Positions 21,954 to 31,153 of a DNA stretch of 64,000 nucleotides are shown piece by piece. Source of the DNA: CAVYXZ01 sp963772595. Lineage in GTDB: Bacteria > Chloroflexota > Anaerolineae > Aggregatilineales > Phototrophicaceae. The first letter of the stretch is position 1, and every line of letters starts with the position of its first letter. Both the position numbers and the translations under genes were made by a program. The notes below the pieces were generated by a model, which saw only the letters and a list, made by a program, of their open reading frames with translations, ran no database searches and was not told the origin of the DNA. The stretch covers positions 577,712-641,711 of the forward strand of contig CAVYXZ010000014.1 in the NCBI GenBank assembly GCA_963772595.1, in the 5' to 3' direction.

Positions 21954-22782
21954 TTAGGACCGCCACCAGTTGCCCGGCTCGTAGCCGAGCATCCGCTTCG
22001 CCTTCTCGACGCTCAGTAGCGTGTCATGTTCGCCGGTGCCCTCTTTCAACGGTACGCCGGGGAAGACCTCGGCCATTAGTTCGCTGTTGGGCCGCTCCAT
22101 GACCAAATCCGCCGAGGCGATGATGAAGTTTTCCGCGCCCGTGATGTCCGCTTCCAGCCCCAGGCGGCAGGCTTGCGCCAAATCGCGCGCATCGACATAG
22201 GCCCACAGGTTCCACTTGCGCACCATCGGGTCGTTCTGCCAGGTGGCAAATCTGGCGTACTGCTGCGGTTCCATCACGTTCGAGAAGCGCAGGCCGACAA
22301 TCGGGATGCCGCTCCAGCGGCTGAAGTGCCGCGCCATCTCTTCCATGAGGACTTTACACAGCGCATAGCTCGACTGCGGGTACAGCGGATGCTCCTCGTC
22401 AATCGGGGCATAATGCGGCTTGGGATCGTCAAAAGGCAGGCCCAGCGTTGTTTCGCTGCTGGCCCAGACGATGCGCTTCATCCCGTGCAGCACCGCCGCC
22501 GAAAAGACGTTGTAGGTGCTGGTGATGTTGACACGGAAGGTCTTCTCCTCGCCGAAGCGCCCCGGCGCAGGGATCGCCGCCAGATGCACGACTGAATCGG
22601 CTCCAGCCAGCGCTTCAACCGCCTCGCCATACTGCGGTCAAATCCGCGCATAGAAACGGCGAGATCGGGTCCGGCGAAGGTACCAGATCGATGTTCAACA
22701 CGTCGTAGCCATGCTCGACTAAATCACGAACCACTGCGCGGCCCGCTTTACCACTGCCGCCGGTCACCACTACCTTTGTCAT
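21954..22782 (-). pseudogene. NAD-dependent epimerase/dehydratase (SDR), one frameshift
   Basis: An extended SDR protein. The N-terminus reads MTKVVVTGGSGKAGRAVVRD, with the GxxGxxG nucleotide loop. After about 22,640 the frame shifts by one base and continues as GEAVEALAGADS, HLAAIPAPG, the Ser-containing WASSETTLGLPFDD, and the catalytic YALCK (Y-x-x-x-K). The C-terminal part has VGLRFSNVMEP and WAYVDARDLAQA. Such enzymes alter nucleotide sugars; the exact substrate is unknown. ATG 22782 has GGAG eight bases upstream and is preferred to ATG 22788. The break lies in a G/C run and looks like one added base. Confidence 0.75.
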
Positions 22783-22857
22783 GTTCATTGCTCCCTTAGC
22801 ACAGCGTACTGTGCTCCTACTCTGACAGGTTCAGCACAAGTGAAAATCGTATGTCAA

Positions 22858-23667
22858 TCAACCGTTTGCATCATGCTCGTGCGCGGCGAAGAATTCGTCT
22901 TGCAGTTGCATCGTGACCTCGTCCTGCTTGATCTGCCGGACCGCCCGCGCCAGCGCCTGCGCCCGCGCAGCGAGCAGCTGCTCGCCCTTCTCCGCCGTCG
23001 CCACATTCGCATCGCCACTGTAATGGGTCGGGAAATCGGCGTACCACCAGATGCCAGTCTCAACGCCCTGGTCCCGCACCGCATCCAGGCGTCCACGTGC
23101 CATGCCTTCGTTATCCGGTTTCAGCGCGTCCGAACGCACCAGATCAGGCCGGATAACCATAATCATGCTGGTCTCGCCCGCTCCGGCGTGCCCGGAAGCC
23201 TCCGGTGCCCACATTCCCCGAAAAGACTCTTCTTCCTCCGGCGTCAGGCGGCCATTGGCGATGTAGACCGCGTAATCGCGCTCCAATTCCAACTGCAACT
23301 GGATGAAATAGCGGATCAGCGCATTATTGCCGCCGTGCGCGTTGACGATCACGATCTTTTTCAGACCGTTGCGCGCGATCTCGCGGCAGACGTTATCCAG
23401 CAGTGGCAGCAGCAGGTCGCCGTCAATGCTGATGGTCCCGGCGACATGCCGCGCTTCCAGAATCTGGGTGAAGATGAAATCCGGGAAAATCACGACAGGT
23501 TCAATCTCATCGACACGCCGGCAGAGTTCGCGGCCAATATACGTGTCCGTCCCCATGGGGAGATGGTGCGCGTGCCGTTCGACGACCGACAGCGGCAGTA
23601 AACAAACGCCCTCCGCCTCTTTGACCGCCTCAGGAAACAGATCGCCGGTTAATTCTTCCCAACGCAT
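22858..23667 (-). CDS. Creatininase family protein
   Basis: A 269-residue intact member of the creatininase/MftE fold of metal-dependent amidohydrolases. Metal and active-site motifs: SVVERHAHHLPMGTD, with the His and Asp ligands, VNAHGGNNALIRYF, and SGHAGAGETSMIMV. Members cut cyclic or peptide amides such as creatinine, or trim peptide cofactors; the substrate is unknown here. The ATG follows AAGGAGACCT. It is on the same strand as, and downstream of, the hydroxyacid dehydrogenase, separated by a repeat element. Confidence 0.85.
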   Translation of the reverse strand: MRWEELTGDLFPEAVKEAEGVCLLPLSVVERHAHHLPMGTDTYIGRELCRRVDEIEPVVIFPDFIFTQILEARHVAGTISIDGDLLLPLLDNVCREIARNGLKKIVIVNAHGGNNALIRYFIQLQLELERDYAVYIANGRLTPEEEESFRGMWAPEASGHAGAGETSMIMVIRPDLVRSDALKPDNEGMARGRLDAVRDQGVETGIWWYADFPTHYSGDANVATAEKGEQLLAARAQALARAVRQIKQDEVTMQLQDEFFAAHEHDANG

Positions 23668-23727
23668 GATAGGTCTCCTTCAATTAATCTACACAATCGC
23701 CAATTGGCTTTGTTTCACAAGTCAAAA

Positions 23728-23803
23728 GTGCTGAGCAATGAGTGCTGAATCAAACCCACCGGTTCATTGACTCCTCAGCACTTCAGCACTTTGCACTCAG
23801 CAC
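23728..23803. repeat. Short element with 22-bp imperfect terminal inverted repeats
   Basis: GTGCTGAG-N5-AGTGCTGAA at 23728-23749 is mirrored by TTCAGCACT-N5-CTCAGCAC at 23782-23803. The 76-base unit has no gene. The iterated CAGCA/TGCTG words match those at the ends of the four-helix-bundle element at 33,075, so it may be an empty relic of that type. Confidence 0.5.
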
Positions 23804-23808
23804 TGATC

Positions 23809-24793
23809 TCAGGCCATCGTCGCAAGCTGCTCCTGATATACTTCGGTGCTCAGGCTGCCATCCTTCAGATAACCGCGCAGTTCATCCAGCATCAGCTCGC
23901 CAATGCGGCGGCATTCCCCGCCCAGCGGCCCGGCGATGTGCGGCGTCAGCACCACATTCGGCAGCGTATACAGCGCTGAGTTCGGCTCCGGCGGTTCGGG
24001 ATAGGTCACGTCCAGCAAGACAGTGAGATCAGGCCGCTGCTGCAAGACCTCGATCATCTCGTCTTCACGCACAATCGCACCGCGCGCCGTGTTGATAAAG
24101 CTGCTGTTGGGCTTCATCGCCGCGAAATGCGCGCCGGTAATCAGACCTTCCGTCTCTGGCAGCCAGGGCGTATGCAGCGAGACCACGTCCGCCCGCCGGA
24201 ACACCTCATCCAGCGACACGAGTTCGACATCCGGGAAATCCGCCTGCTTCGCATAAGGGTCATAGGCGATCACCTTCAGGTCAAAGGGCTGCAACAGCTT
24301 GAGCAGATAGCGCGCAATGGACCCCAACGAGACCAGGCCAACCGTACTGCCGTAGGTCCCGGCGAAGTCGAGTGATTCCGGTTTGCGATGCGGCCGTGCA
24401 TAGCGCGGCTGTAATACCAGTGACCTTCCAGCGCCAGCAGGATCTGCGCCAGCGTGAACTCGGCCACTGGCGGCGCGAAAACCGGCACAGCGCTGCAAAT
24501 CCGAACCCCGCGCTCAAAGAAGGCCGGGGTTACACAGTACTTGATCGACCCCGCGCCGTAGAACACCGCTTTCAGATTGGGCGCATGCTGGAGCAGAGTC
24601 CTCATCGAATGTAACCGTGCCCCAACCGGCGAAAGACAATGTCCGCCTCATTCAGCAGGTCTGGGTGCCGATGAATGGAGTCCGCTGTTAGCGGTTCGGC
24701 ATAGACATCCACCAGCGCCGTGATCTGTTCATGGACCGGAGCGTAGACCAGTCGGTAGGCGTTTGGTCTGAGAATATAGAGTGCTTTTTGCAT
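23809..24793 (-). pseudogene. D-2-hydroxyacid dehydrogenase (PGDH-like), interrupted frame
   Basis: Pieces in order on the reverse strand: MQKALYILRPNAYRLVYAPV, LLQHAPNLKAVFYGAGSI, PPVAEFTLAQILLALEGHWY, the NAD loop STVGLVSLGSIARYLLK, DVVSLHTPWLPETEGLI, INTARGAIVREDEM (catalytic Arg), DVTYPEPPEPNS (Glu) and NVVLTPHIAGP (His). These are the hallmarks of NAD-dependent 2-hydroxyacid dehydrogenases, here about 328 codons. Three frame changes fall near 24,640, 24,600 and 24,380. The substrate is unknown; the subgroup resembles a glyoxylate/phosphoglycerate-like clade often near sugar genes. The 24797 gene ends three bases upstream, implying one operon. Confidence 0.78.
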
Positions 24794-24796
24794 TAG

Positions 24797-25366
24797 TTAT
24801 CGTCCATTGTTTAATGTAAGCACCGCACCGCGTGTTGGGTCTTCAATGCTGCGGCCCAAGCTGAAGCGAACGCAGCAGCTCATCCCACACCGGCGCAAGC
24901 GATCGGCATCTTCCACCCAGAAATCGAGCGTCATGAAAGCCTGAATATCCCAACCGCGTGCCAGCATCATCCGGGTAAAGGCTTCGCGCTTTTCCTGCGG
25001 GTCTACGAAACGCTGCTCGGCCCAGACCATCTCCATATCTTCGCGGGCTACTTTGCCCAGGGGACTCTGTTCCAGAAGCCCTTCTTTGGTCTCCTGCATT
25101 CCGCCTTCGAGCATCTCGTCCAGCGGCAGCCCGCTCCAATCCACACCTGGCGGCAGCCGCCAGAAGGAGACCGTCAGCCGCACATTGTCGTCCGGCGGCT
25201 CCTGGTCATGCATTTCGAAAGGTTCGGTATTCGCCACGATCCAGGCCGTCGGCACGTTAAAACTGACAGCGCCCCGGTCCAGCACGACGATCTTGTAGCC
25301 GTCTGGTGCTTTCCAATTGTGATTCTTCTTCAGGCGGAGCGTGTTTTTCTGCCATTGTTTCGTCAT
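24797..25366 (-). CDS. Conserved hypothetical protein with a compensated frame slip
   Basis: I do not recognise a named family. The 189-residue protein starts MTKQWQKNTLRLKKNH and contains PDGYKIVVLDRGAVSFNVPT, resembling small photosystem/plant-type or DcrB-like single-domain proteins. Near 24,850-24,900 the frame used gives RRCGMSCCVRFS, while the neighbouring frame gives APVWDELLRSLQLG, which is far more protein-like and rejoins GRSIEDPTRGAVL. A loss and a gain of one G about 45 bases apart would explain this. It starts ten bases after the stop of the upstream GT-like gene and is probably in one operon with it and the dehydrogenase. Confidence 0.55.
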   Translation of the reverse strand: MTKQWQKNTLRLKKNHNWKAPDGYKIVVLDRGAVSFNVPTAWIVANTEPFEMHDQEPPDDNVRLTVSFWRLPPGVDWSGLPLDEMLEGGMQETKEGLLEQSPLGKVAREDMEMVWAEQRFVDPQEKREAFTRMMLARGWDIQAFMTLDFWVEDADRLRRCGMSCCVRFSLGRSIEDPTRGAVLTLNNGR

Positions 25367-25375
25367 ATACCCCGC

Positions 25376-27163
25376 CTATGATAGCCATAAACCGACGTAA
25401 GGGCGACCATGAGGACTGTTTTGGTATGTCACCATTACGTAGGTCGTGTCGAGGCCATCGACAAAGGTCGATTCGTCCGCCACAGCCCAGGTGCCCAGAC
25501 CTGGAAAACCGATTCGTCCTGCGAAACAACTAAGGGATTCAGGGCGGTTAGCAGCAAAAAGGAATCGACCCCATTAGCCTCCAGACGATCCAGCAGGGCA
25601 TTCACATCTGCCTCCGGCTTGACCAGGAATAGGGTCCGGTCCAGCACCAGTTCGGGCACCAGATGCGGCAGCCAGGTGATGTCCGTCACCACGACGGCCT
25701 CGTCATTGCTCATGAAGTGATTCGCCACATCCTGCCAGCTCACATGGCGGTCCAGCACCCAGTTCAGGCCGACCACCTGAATAGCAATCGTCACGACCAG
25801 CAGGACGGCGAACGCGCTCAAGGCGCTCCATTTCGACACCGGTCGATAGCGCATCACCTGCTGGATGACATAGACGATCAGCACGACCAGCAGCGGAAAG
25901 ATGGTCAGCAGCAGCCGGGGACCCCATTCTACTGGCCCGCCCTTACTGGGATCAAGCGCCATCAGGCACAAGACGAAGCCGCCGAGGATAACGACCAGCG
26001 TGCTGAGCATCTGTCTTTTTGAAGAGGCGTCCAGAATCGGGCGCTGGCTTGATGGGCCAGAAGACCAGAAACAGAACCAGCGGGAAAACACGCAGGACGC
26101 TGGCAGGTCGCCACAGGTCCTGGACGAAATACTCACGCCAGAAGTTGAGACCAACCAGGGCGATGACCGCCACCGCCAACAGCGCATAGACCAGGCGAGG
26201 CCGCTCCAGACGAACAAAGGAGGCCGTCAGGCGGATGCCAACCACGATCACCAGCGTAGTGATCCAGCGCTTGCTGGTATAAGGGAGCAGGAAAACGAGT
26301 GTATCCAGTCGATTGGTGATCCTGACTGGATCGTCAATGTTGGCGATGTAGTGCGCACCAAGAAAATTGCCGGTCTGCCAGAATTGAAACAACCACAAGG
26401 GCAGCACCAGCAGCGCGATTCCCGCTCCCCAGACCAGAATCATGACGATCAGCCTGCGGGCCGGAATCGCCCGAATCTGCCAGATGAAGGCCAGCAGGAG
26501 CGCCGGACCTAGAAAGTAGGCTTCACCGCGCAGCCAGATCGCCAGCCCCAGCAGGACACCGGACGCCAAGCACTTCAGCAGCTGCCAGCGTTCGCCGTAG
26601 CGTGCCTCCCACAAACAGAAGATGCTCAGCGTGGTGCAGAACAGCATCGGCACGAAATTCGCAGAGGTCCACCGCATAAAACACCAGCGGAGTCGCCACG
26701 ATCAAGAGGACCGGGGCCAGCAGCGCATAGTCCGGCGATACAGGCGGCGCGCCAGATCCATAGGTGATCGCGCCAGCAGAGGATCACCAGCAGGAAAAAG
26801 ACGATGTATATCCCGTAGGGACCCATCAACCCGGTCGAGATGCCGACCAGTGCCGCGAACAGGTCGGAATAGATTGAGTAGACTCCACCCTGCGCCTCAT
26901 AGAAGAACTGCGTCGTTTTCATCCGGCGCAAACTGCCGCTGCGGGTCGATGCGGGTGCTTTCGTTTGGGAAAGCAAAGGACTGGCCGCCGCTGCGGAGCC
27001 AGTATTCGGCCTGGAGGTATTTGACCCCGTTATCGTTCAGGATGACGCGCCCCGGCCTGATAACGTTCCAGGCAAACAAGAGATAAGCCAGCGCCGCCAG
27101 CAGAAGCGCGCCCCATAACAGGCCGCGTCGGGCAGAATGATAGGCTGAATCTGGCTGCGTCAA
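25376..27163 (-). pseudogene. GT39-like multi-pass membrane protein, interrupted frame
   Basis: The N-terminus (MTQPDSAYHSARRGLLWGAL) leads into one membrane span and DNGVKYLQAEYWLRSG. Further pieces: FYEAQGGVYSIYSDLFAAL, WLRGEAYFLGPALLLAFIW, YTSKRWITTLVIVVGIRL, and a C-domain with DRHVSWQDVANHFMSNDEAV and LPHLVPELVLDRTLFLV, ending YVMVTYQNSPHGRPYVGLW. About ten hydrophobic spans then a soluble tail are typical of GT39/PMT-like lipid-linked sugar transferases. At least four frame breaks occur (near 26,950, 26,690, 26,050 and 25,480). The stop at 25376 assumes the last frame. Substrate unknown. Confidence 0.65.
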
Positions 27164-27233
27164 CCGCTGCTCTCCTATCAGTCTTGCTATCTGACCAGCA
27201 TAGGAACAGACGGTTTACGACGGCCTAACACGT

Positions 27234-28061
27234 TTAAAGCCCGAATTTGTCGGGATGCGAACCGAGCCGCCCGTCCCGATCCAGAGCGGTAATCGTCTGG
27301 ATGTCCTCGTCCGTCAGTTCGAAATCGTAGAGGTCGGCGTTCGATTCGATACGCTCTTTATGGACCGATTTCGGGATCGTAATCACGTCAATCTGAAGCA
27401 TCCAACGCAGTGTCACCTGCACGGCGGATTTGCCGTATTTCTCGCCAATAGCCACCAGTTCCGGCACGTCCAGAACGCGGCCCTTCATGATGGGTGCCCA
27501 GGCTGTGATAACAATGTCGTTATCGCGGCAGAAGCGCTGCAAATCCGGCTGCTGAAGGTAAGGATGAAACTCGAACTGGTTCACTGCCGGGCGCACTTCC
27601 GCCAACGTGAAGAGCTCTTCCAGATGATGCTGCAAGAAGTTGCTCACGCCAATCGCCCGGATGCTGCCGGTACGATAGCGTTCTTCCAATGCCTTCCAGG
27701 CCCCCTGCCAGTCGTTGACCGGCCAGTGAATCAGATAGAGATCGATGTAATCCAGGTCCAGCCGCGCCATGCTGACATCCAGCGCGGCTTTGGTCTTCTC
27801 GTAGCCCAGGTCATCGGTCCATATCTTGCTGGTCACAAAGATCTCTTCGCGGGGCAGTCCACTGGCGCGTATGCTCTTACCTACCTCGACCTCGTTCTTA
27901 TAAAGCACCGCCGTGTCGATGTGACGATAACCGGCTTCCAATGCCCAGGTGACGGCGTTTTCGGTCTCACTCCCGGCATTGGCGCGCCACACGCCCAGGC
28001 CAAAACGAGGCATCTCGACGCCGTTGTTCAGGGTAATGCTGCTGTCGATGGTCAACGTCAT
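27234..28061 (-). CDS. Aldo/keto reductase (2,5-diketo-D-gluconate reductase-like)
   Basis: An intact 275-residue NADPH-dependent aldo/keto reductase of the (beta/alpha)8 fold. The catalytic tetrad is visible: Asp in GYRHIDTAVLY, Tyr in VLYKNE, Lys in VTSKIW, His in YLIHWPVNDW. The cofactor end reads TIPKSVHKERIESN. It reduces aldehydes or keto sugars in the cytoplasm. The start follows AAAGAAGGGG by six bases. It is a single unit, divergent from the four-helix-bundle element, in a neighbourhood rich in sugar genes. Its intact frame amid broken neighbours shows that errors are uneven. Confidence 0.9.
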   Translation of the reverse strand: MTLTIDSSITLNNGVEMPRFGLGVWRANAGSETENAVTWALEAGYRHIDTAVLYKNEVEVGKSIRASGLPREEIFVTSKIWTDDLGYEKTKAALDVSMARLDLDYIDLYLIHWPVNDWQGAWKALEERYRTGSIRAIGVSNFLQHHLEELFTLAEVRPAVNQFEFHPYLQQPDLQRFCRDNDIVITAWAPIMKGRVLDVPELVAIGEKYGKSAVQVTLRWMLQIDVITIPKSVHKERIESNADLYDFELTDEDIQTITALDRDGRLGSHPDKFGL

Positions 28062-28181
28062 GCTTCAGTTCCCCTTCTTTAATACCAGTTAACGGACCCA
28101 TCTTACCATATCCGCAGCCGCCCAGCAGCGACCACGAGACTAGTATAATAGATGGTATAGTCAAGCATCTATCCAGGTCGA

Positions 28182-28628
28182 TAGTCGAAAGCCTTTTGTC
28201 TTTAGTCAAGAACAAAACCAGGGACACCAGGGGGTGCAGTTGTGGGTGATTATAAGAAACTCGCGGTTTGGAGAAAGGCTCACGAACTGACCTTGCAAAT
28301 TTACCGGGCGACAGCAACTTTTCCGAAAGAGGAAATGTACGGTCTGACCAGCCAAACGAAACGCGCGGCGGCTTCGATTCCGGCGAATATTGCCGAAGGC
28401 TCAGGTCGAGGCAGCGATGGCGAATTGATCCGCTTTCTACGGATCGCCAGCGGCTCCGCTTGTGAACTCGAATACCACCTGTTGCTAGCTCATGATCTTG
28501 GTTTTCTCGGCGCTGCTGACTACCAACAGCTCAATACACACGTTACAGACATCCTACGAATGCTCACAGGGCTTATTCAGAGTTTGAGCGCTCAGCAACA
28601 CTGACTATCGACTAAAGACTTTCGACTA
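28182..28628. mobile_element. Candidate four-helix-bundle (IVP-type) element with terminal inverted repeats
   Basis: The 15-mer TAGTCGAAAGCCTTT at 28182-28196 is mirrored at 28614-28628 with one mismatch. Both ends also carry loose iterations of GACTA/TAGTC. Between them lies only the S23/IVP-like gene. This resembles intervening sequences of 23S rRNA, which carry such a gene inside a stem, but here it sits between protein genes. Confidence 0.45.
28242..28604 (+). CDS. Four-helix-bundle protein (S23/IVP, 23S rRNA intervening-sequence type)
   Basis: A 120-residue member of the TIGR02436 family. Diagnostic stretches are YKKLAVWRKAHELTLQIYRA, FPKEEMYGLTSQTKRAAAS, IPANIAEGSGRGS, RFLRIASGSACELEYHLLLA and DLGFL. 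Family members are encoded in 23S rRNA intervening sequences, and a relative (Avd) helps diversity-generating retroelements; the function of free copies is unknown. It starts with GTG or ATG at 28242 (MGDYKKL). It sits alone inside an inverted-repeat unit. A second copy is at 33,083-33,446. Confidence 0.88.
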   Translation: MGDYKKLAVWRKAHELTLQIYRATATFPKEEMYGLTSQTKRAAASIPANIAEGSGRGSDGELIRFLRIASGSACELEYHLLLAHDLGFLGAADYQQLNTHVTDILRMLTGLIQSLSAQQH

Positions 28629-28657
28629 AAAGACTATAAGTTCCAAAGGAATCACTT

Positions 28658-29720
28658 ATGTCAAAATGGCGACCCACACAGCGCCTCGATGCCGACCGGG
28701 CCTGGCTCTGCTGGTGCTGAGCTTTGCGATCAGCGTCGTCGGCACGCGCGTCTACCTGGAAGCGACTGGCTACCCGCAGATCGGCGGCAGCGTGCTGCAC
28801 ATCGCCCATGTACTCTGGGGCGGTTTGCTGCTGTTCCTGGGTGTCTGCGTCGTCCTGACCTACGGCAACCGCTGGAAGTATTCCGTCGGGGCGATACTCG
28901 GCGGCGCGGCGTGGGCCTGTTCATCGACGAGGTCGGCAAGTTCATCACCCAGAGCAACGATTACTTCTTCCCGCTTTGCCGCGCCCATCATCTACGGCTT
29001 TTTCCTGCTGACGTGATCTTCTACCTGGAGGTCAAGCGGCAGCGGCCCCCCAGCGTGCGGGCCGAACTGTACTGGATGCTGGACCAGTTGAAAGACGTGG
29101 TCGATCAGGATTTCGACACCAACGAACGCGCGAAAATCGAGCAGGCGCTGACGCGGGCGCTGGAACACAGCCAAAACGTCGAACAGCGGCAGATCATTCA
29201 TGCTCTGCGCGAACTGGTCCAGATGCTGCCGTCGATTGCGCCACCGCCGCCTAACCTGTTCAAGCGGGGCTGAATCGCCTGGCAGCTATTCGAAGCCCGC
29301 TGGATCAGTCGGCGCTTCCACCGCAATCTGCTCGTCACCTGGTTTGTCTGAGCGGGATGCTCGGCCTGGCGATTGTGTTCATGGTCATTATCGTCGCCGG
29401 GGACGGCACCATGCGCCAACTGGTCTTCAGCGGATTGATCAGCAACACGGGCCTCGGCAGCGTGACCAGTTTGCAATGGCTGCTGGTCCACGCCGTGTTG
29501 GCCGGCATCACCGGGATGCTGTTTCTGATCGCCGGGATTCTACTGGTGCGTTGGGACGCAACCGCGGTCCGGATTCGGCCATTTCGCGCTGCTCTGCAGT
29601 TGACCGTCATCAATTTGCTGGCCTTTTACTTCAACCAGTTCGCCATGATGACTTCAGCCCTGCTGGCGCTGACCCTGCTGCTGGCGCTGCTGCGTTATCG
29701 TCAGCGCTTCCTGAGCGCGC
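28658..29720 (+). pseudogene. Multi-pass membrane protein of unknown family, interrupted frame
   Basis: ATG 28658 has AAAGGA eight bases upstream and reads MSKWRPTQRLDADRAW before the frame changes. Further pieces: LLVLSFAISVVGTRVYLEA, GGSVLHIAHVLWGGLLLFLG, VGLFIDEVGKFITQSNDYFF, a charged helical loop (QLKDVVDQDFDTNERAKIEQ), then after another break LSGMLGLAIVFMVIIVAGD and NLLAFYFNQFAMMTSALLAL. This gives about four spans, a cytoplasmic helical loop and three or more spans, roughly 350 residues. No named family fits. At least four frame breaks. The 3' end is not certain because it meets the convergent arylsulfotransferase gene. Confidence 0.5.
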
Positions 29721-29725
29721 CGCAT

Positions 29726-31137
29726 TTAGGACAGGGTCCAACGTCAAGAATTCGTCATCGCGCACGCAGCTTTGCGCCATCTCGCTCAAGTGCGGGCCAG
29801 GGGTCAGATCGCGGCCCTGCAAAGCTGGGTGCATCGGGTTCATAGCGCCGCGCCCGGAAAACCGCGACCGCCCGCTCCGATCCCTGCACCACCAGTTGTC
29901 GCCATAGACCGGTGGCAGATACTCCCATACGAGCGCGCCCGCCGGAGTCACTTCGAAGAGCCGCGCGCTGCTGCCCTGCGTCACCAGGGTATTGCCATTG
30001 GCGAGCCGCTGCACACCGGAGATGTAGCGCGAGAAGAAGGGATGATCCGGCAGACCGTCATAGCTCCATGAGCGGCCCGGCGGGACCATAAGCCTGCACC
30101 GGCATCCAGCGTATAGCGGCCATCGGCTTGCAGCGGCGGCGTGATCTCGACCACGCGCGAGTAATCGACCGGCTCGTCCGCGCCCGCTGGCGTGAACTGC
30201 TGGCGGTTGCTGTACATCAGAATATTGCCCGCGCCAGGATAGCCTGGCGGAATCCACTGCACGTCATGCTGAAAGCCAATCTGCCGGTCCTCCGGCCCGC
30301 CCCGGCCATAGGCACGCGGATTGCCCCAACGGTAGAGCAGATCCCCGGCAGGACCGCGCGCTTCTTCAGTCGTCGTGTGATGATCGACGATCCAGAACTC
30401 GTCCAGATTGGGCGCACTGATGAGGTATCTGGTCCAGCGCCGGATTGTAATCGACCGTGTTGGCATGAATCCAATCCTCGATACGGTCCGCTGTCTCATA
30501 GAAGTTGAGGTTCACGCGCTCAGGATGCTCGGCCACCACGCCGTAATTGGCCTTGCTGGGGTCGATCCCCTGAATCAGGTGATCCCAGAGGTGCCATTCC
30601 CAGACGATGGCCTGCTGCGCCGGATCGTATTCCAGCACTGCCTCAGACCACAGTCCGCTCGCCCAGATGTTCAGGATCGCGCCCGGCGGCGATGGCCTCC
30701 TCGCTGTTGTGATATTCCCAGGCGATGAACAGAAAATCGCCGTTGGGCATCGGCTTGATGCCGTGATGCACGCGGTAATTCGGGCGGTCGAACTCGTAGC
30801 TCCAGACCAGATCGCCCTCCCAGGTATACTGCTCGAAGCGGCCATCAATGCGGGTAAAGCCGATTTCAGCGGCGAAATTGCCGGGGTCGTCGTGCTGGCG
30901 CGTCATGGTGACGATCAGGTCGCCGTTCGGACGCAGGAAGGCATCGCGGCCCACGCCGCTGACCGTCCAGTCGTGAACGACCCGGCCCTGATCGTCGATC
31001 AGGTAGACCGTGTTCATCGTGTCCGGCGTGAAGAGCGTGTAGCCCGTGTGATGCCCGAACAGCACGCCGACCGTCTGCTCCTGCGCCTGCACGCTCAGGA
31101 CGATGCCCAGCAGCAGCCACAAGCTCAGAATGCGCAT
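29726..31137 (-). pseudogene. Arylsulfotransferase (ASST)-like secreted protein, interrupted frame
   Basis: The start MRILSLWLLLGIVLSVQAQE is a signal peptide, 16 bases after the iolD stop. The propeller follows: GYTLFTPDTMNTVYLIDDQG, RVVHDWTVSGVGRDAFLRPN, VHHGIKPMPNGDFLFIAWEY, then IVWEWHLWDHLIQ, NTVDYNPALDQI, FWIVDHHTTTEEARGP, GDLLYRWGNPRAYGRG, and GVQRLANGNTLVTQGSSARL. These fit ASST/PQQ-like proteins, where a His in the HHGI or DHHT type motif takes the sulfate. Substrate unknown. Four frame changes break it (near 30,690, 30,420, 30,080 and 29,850). The C-terminal end is uncertain and may overlap the convergent gene. Confidence 0.65.
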
Positions 31138-31153
31138 CGAGAAGCGAATCGGC

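Noticed and set aside
23728..23803. CRISPR-like short repeats
   Set aside because: The words are inverted, not direct, and there are no regular spacers or cas genes.
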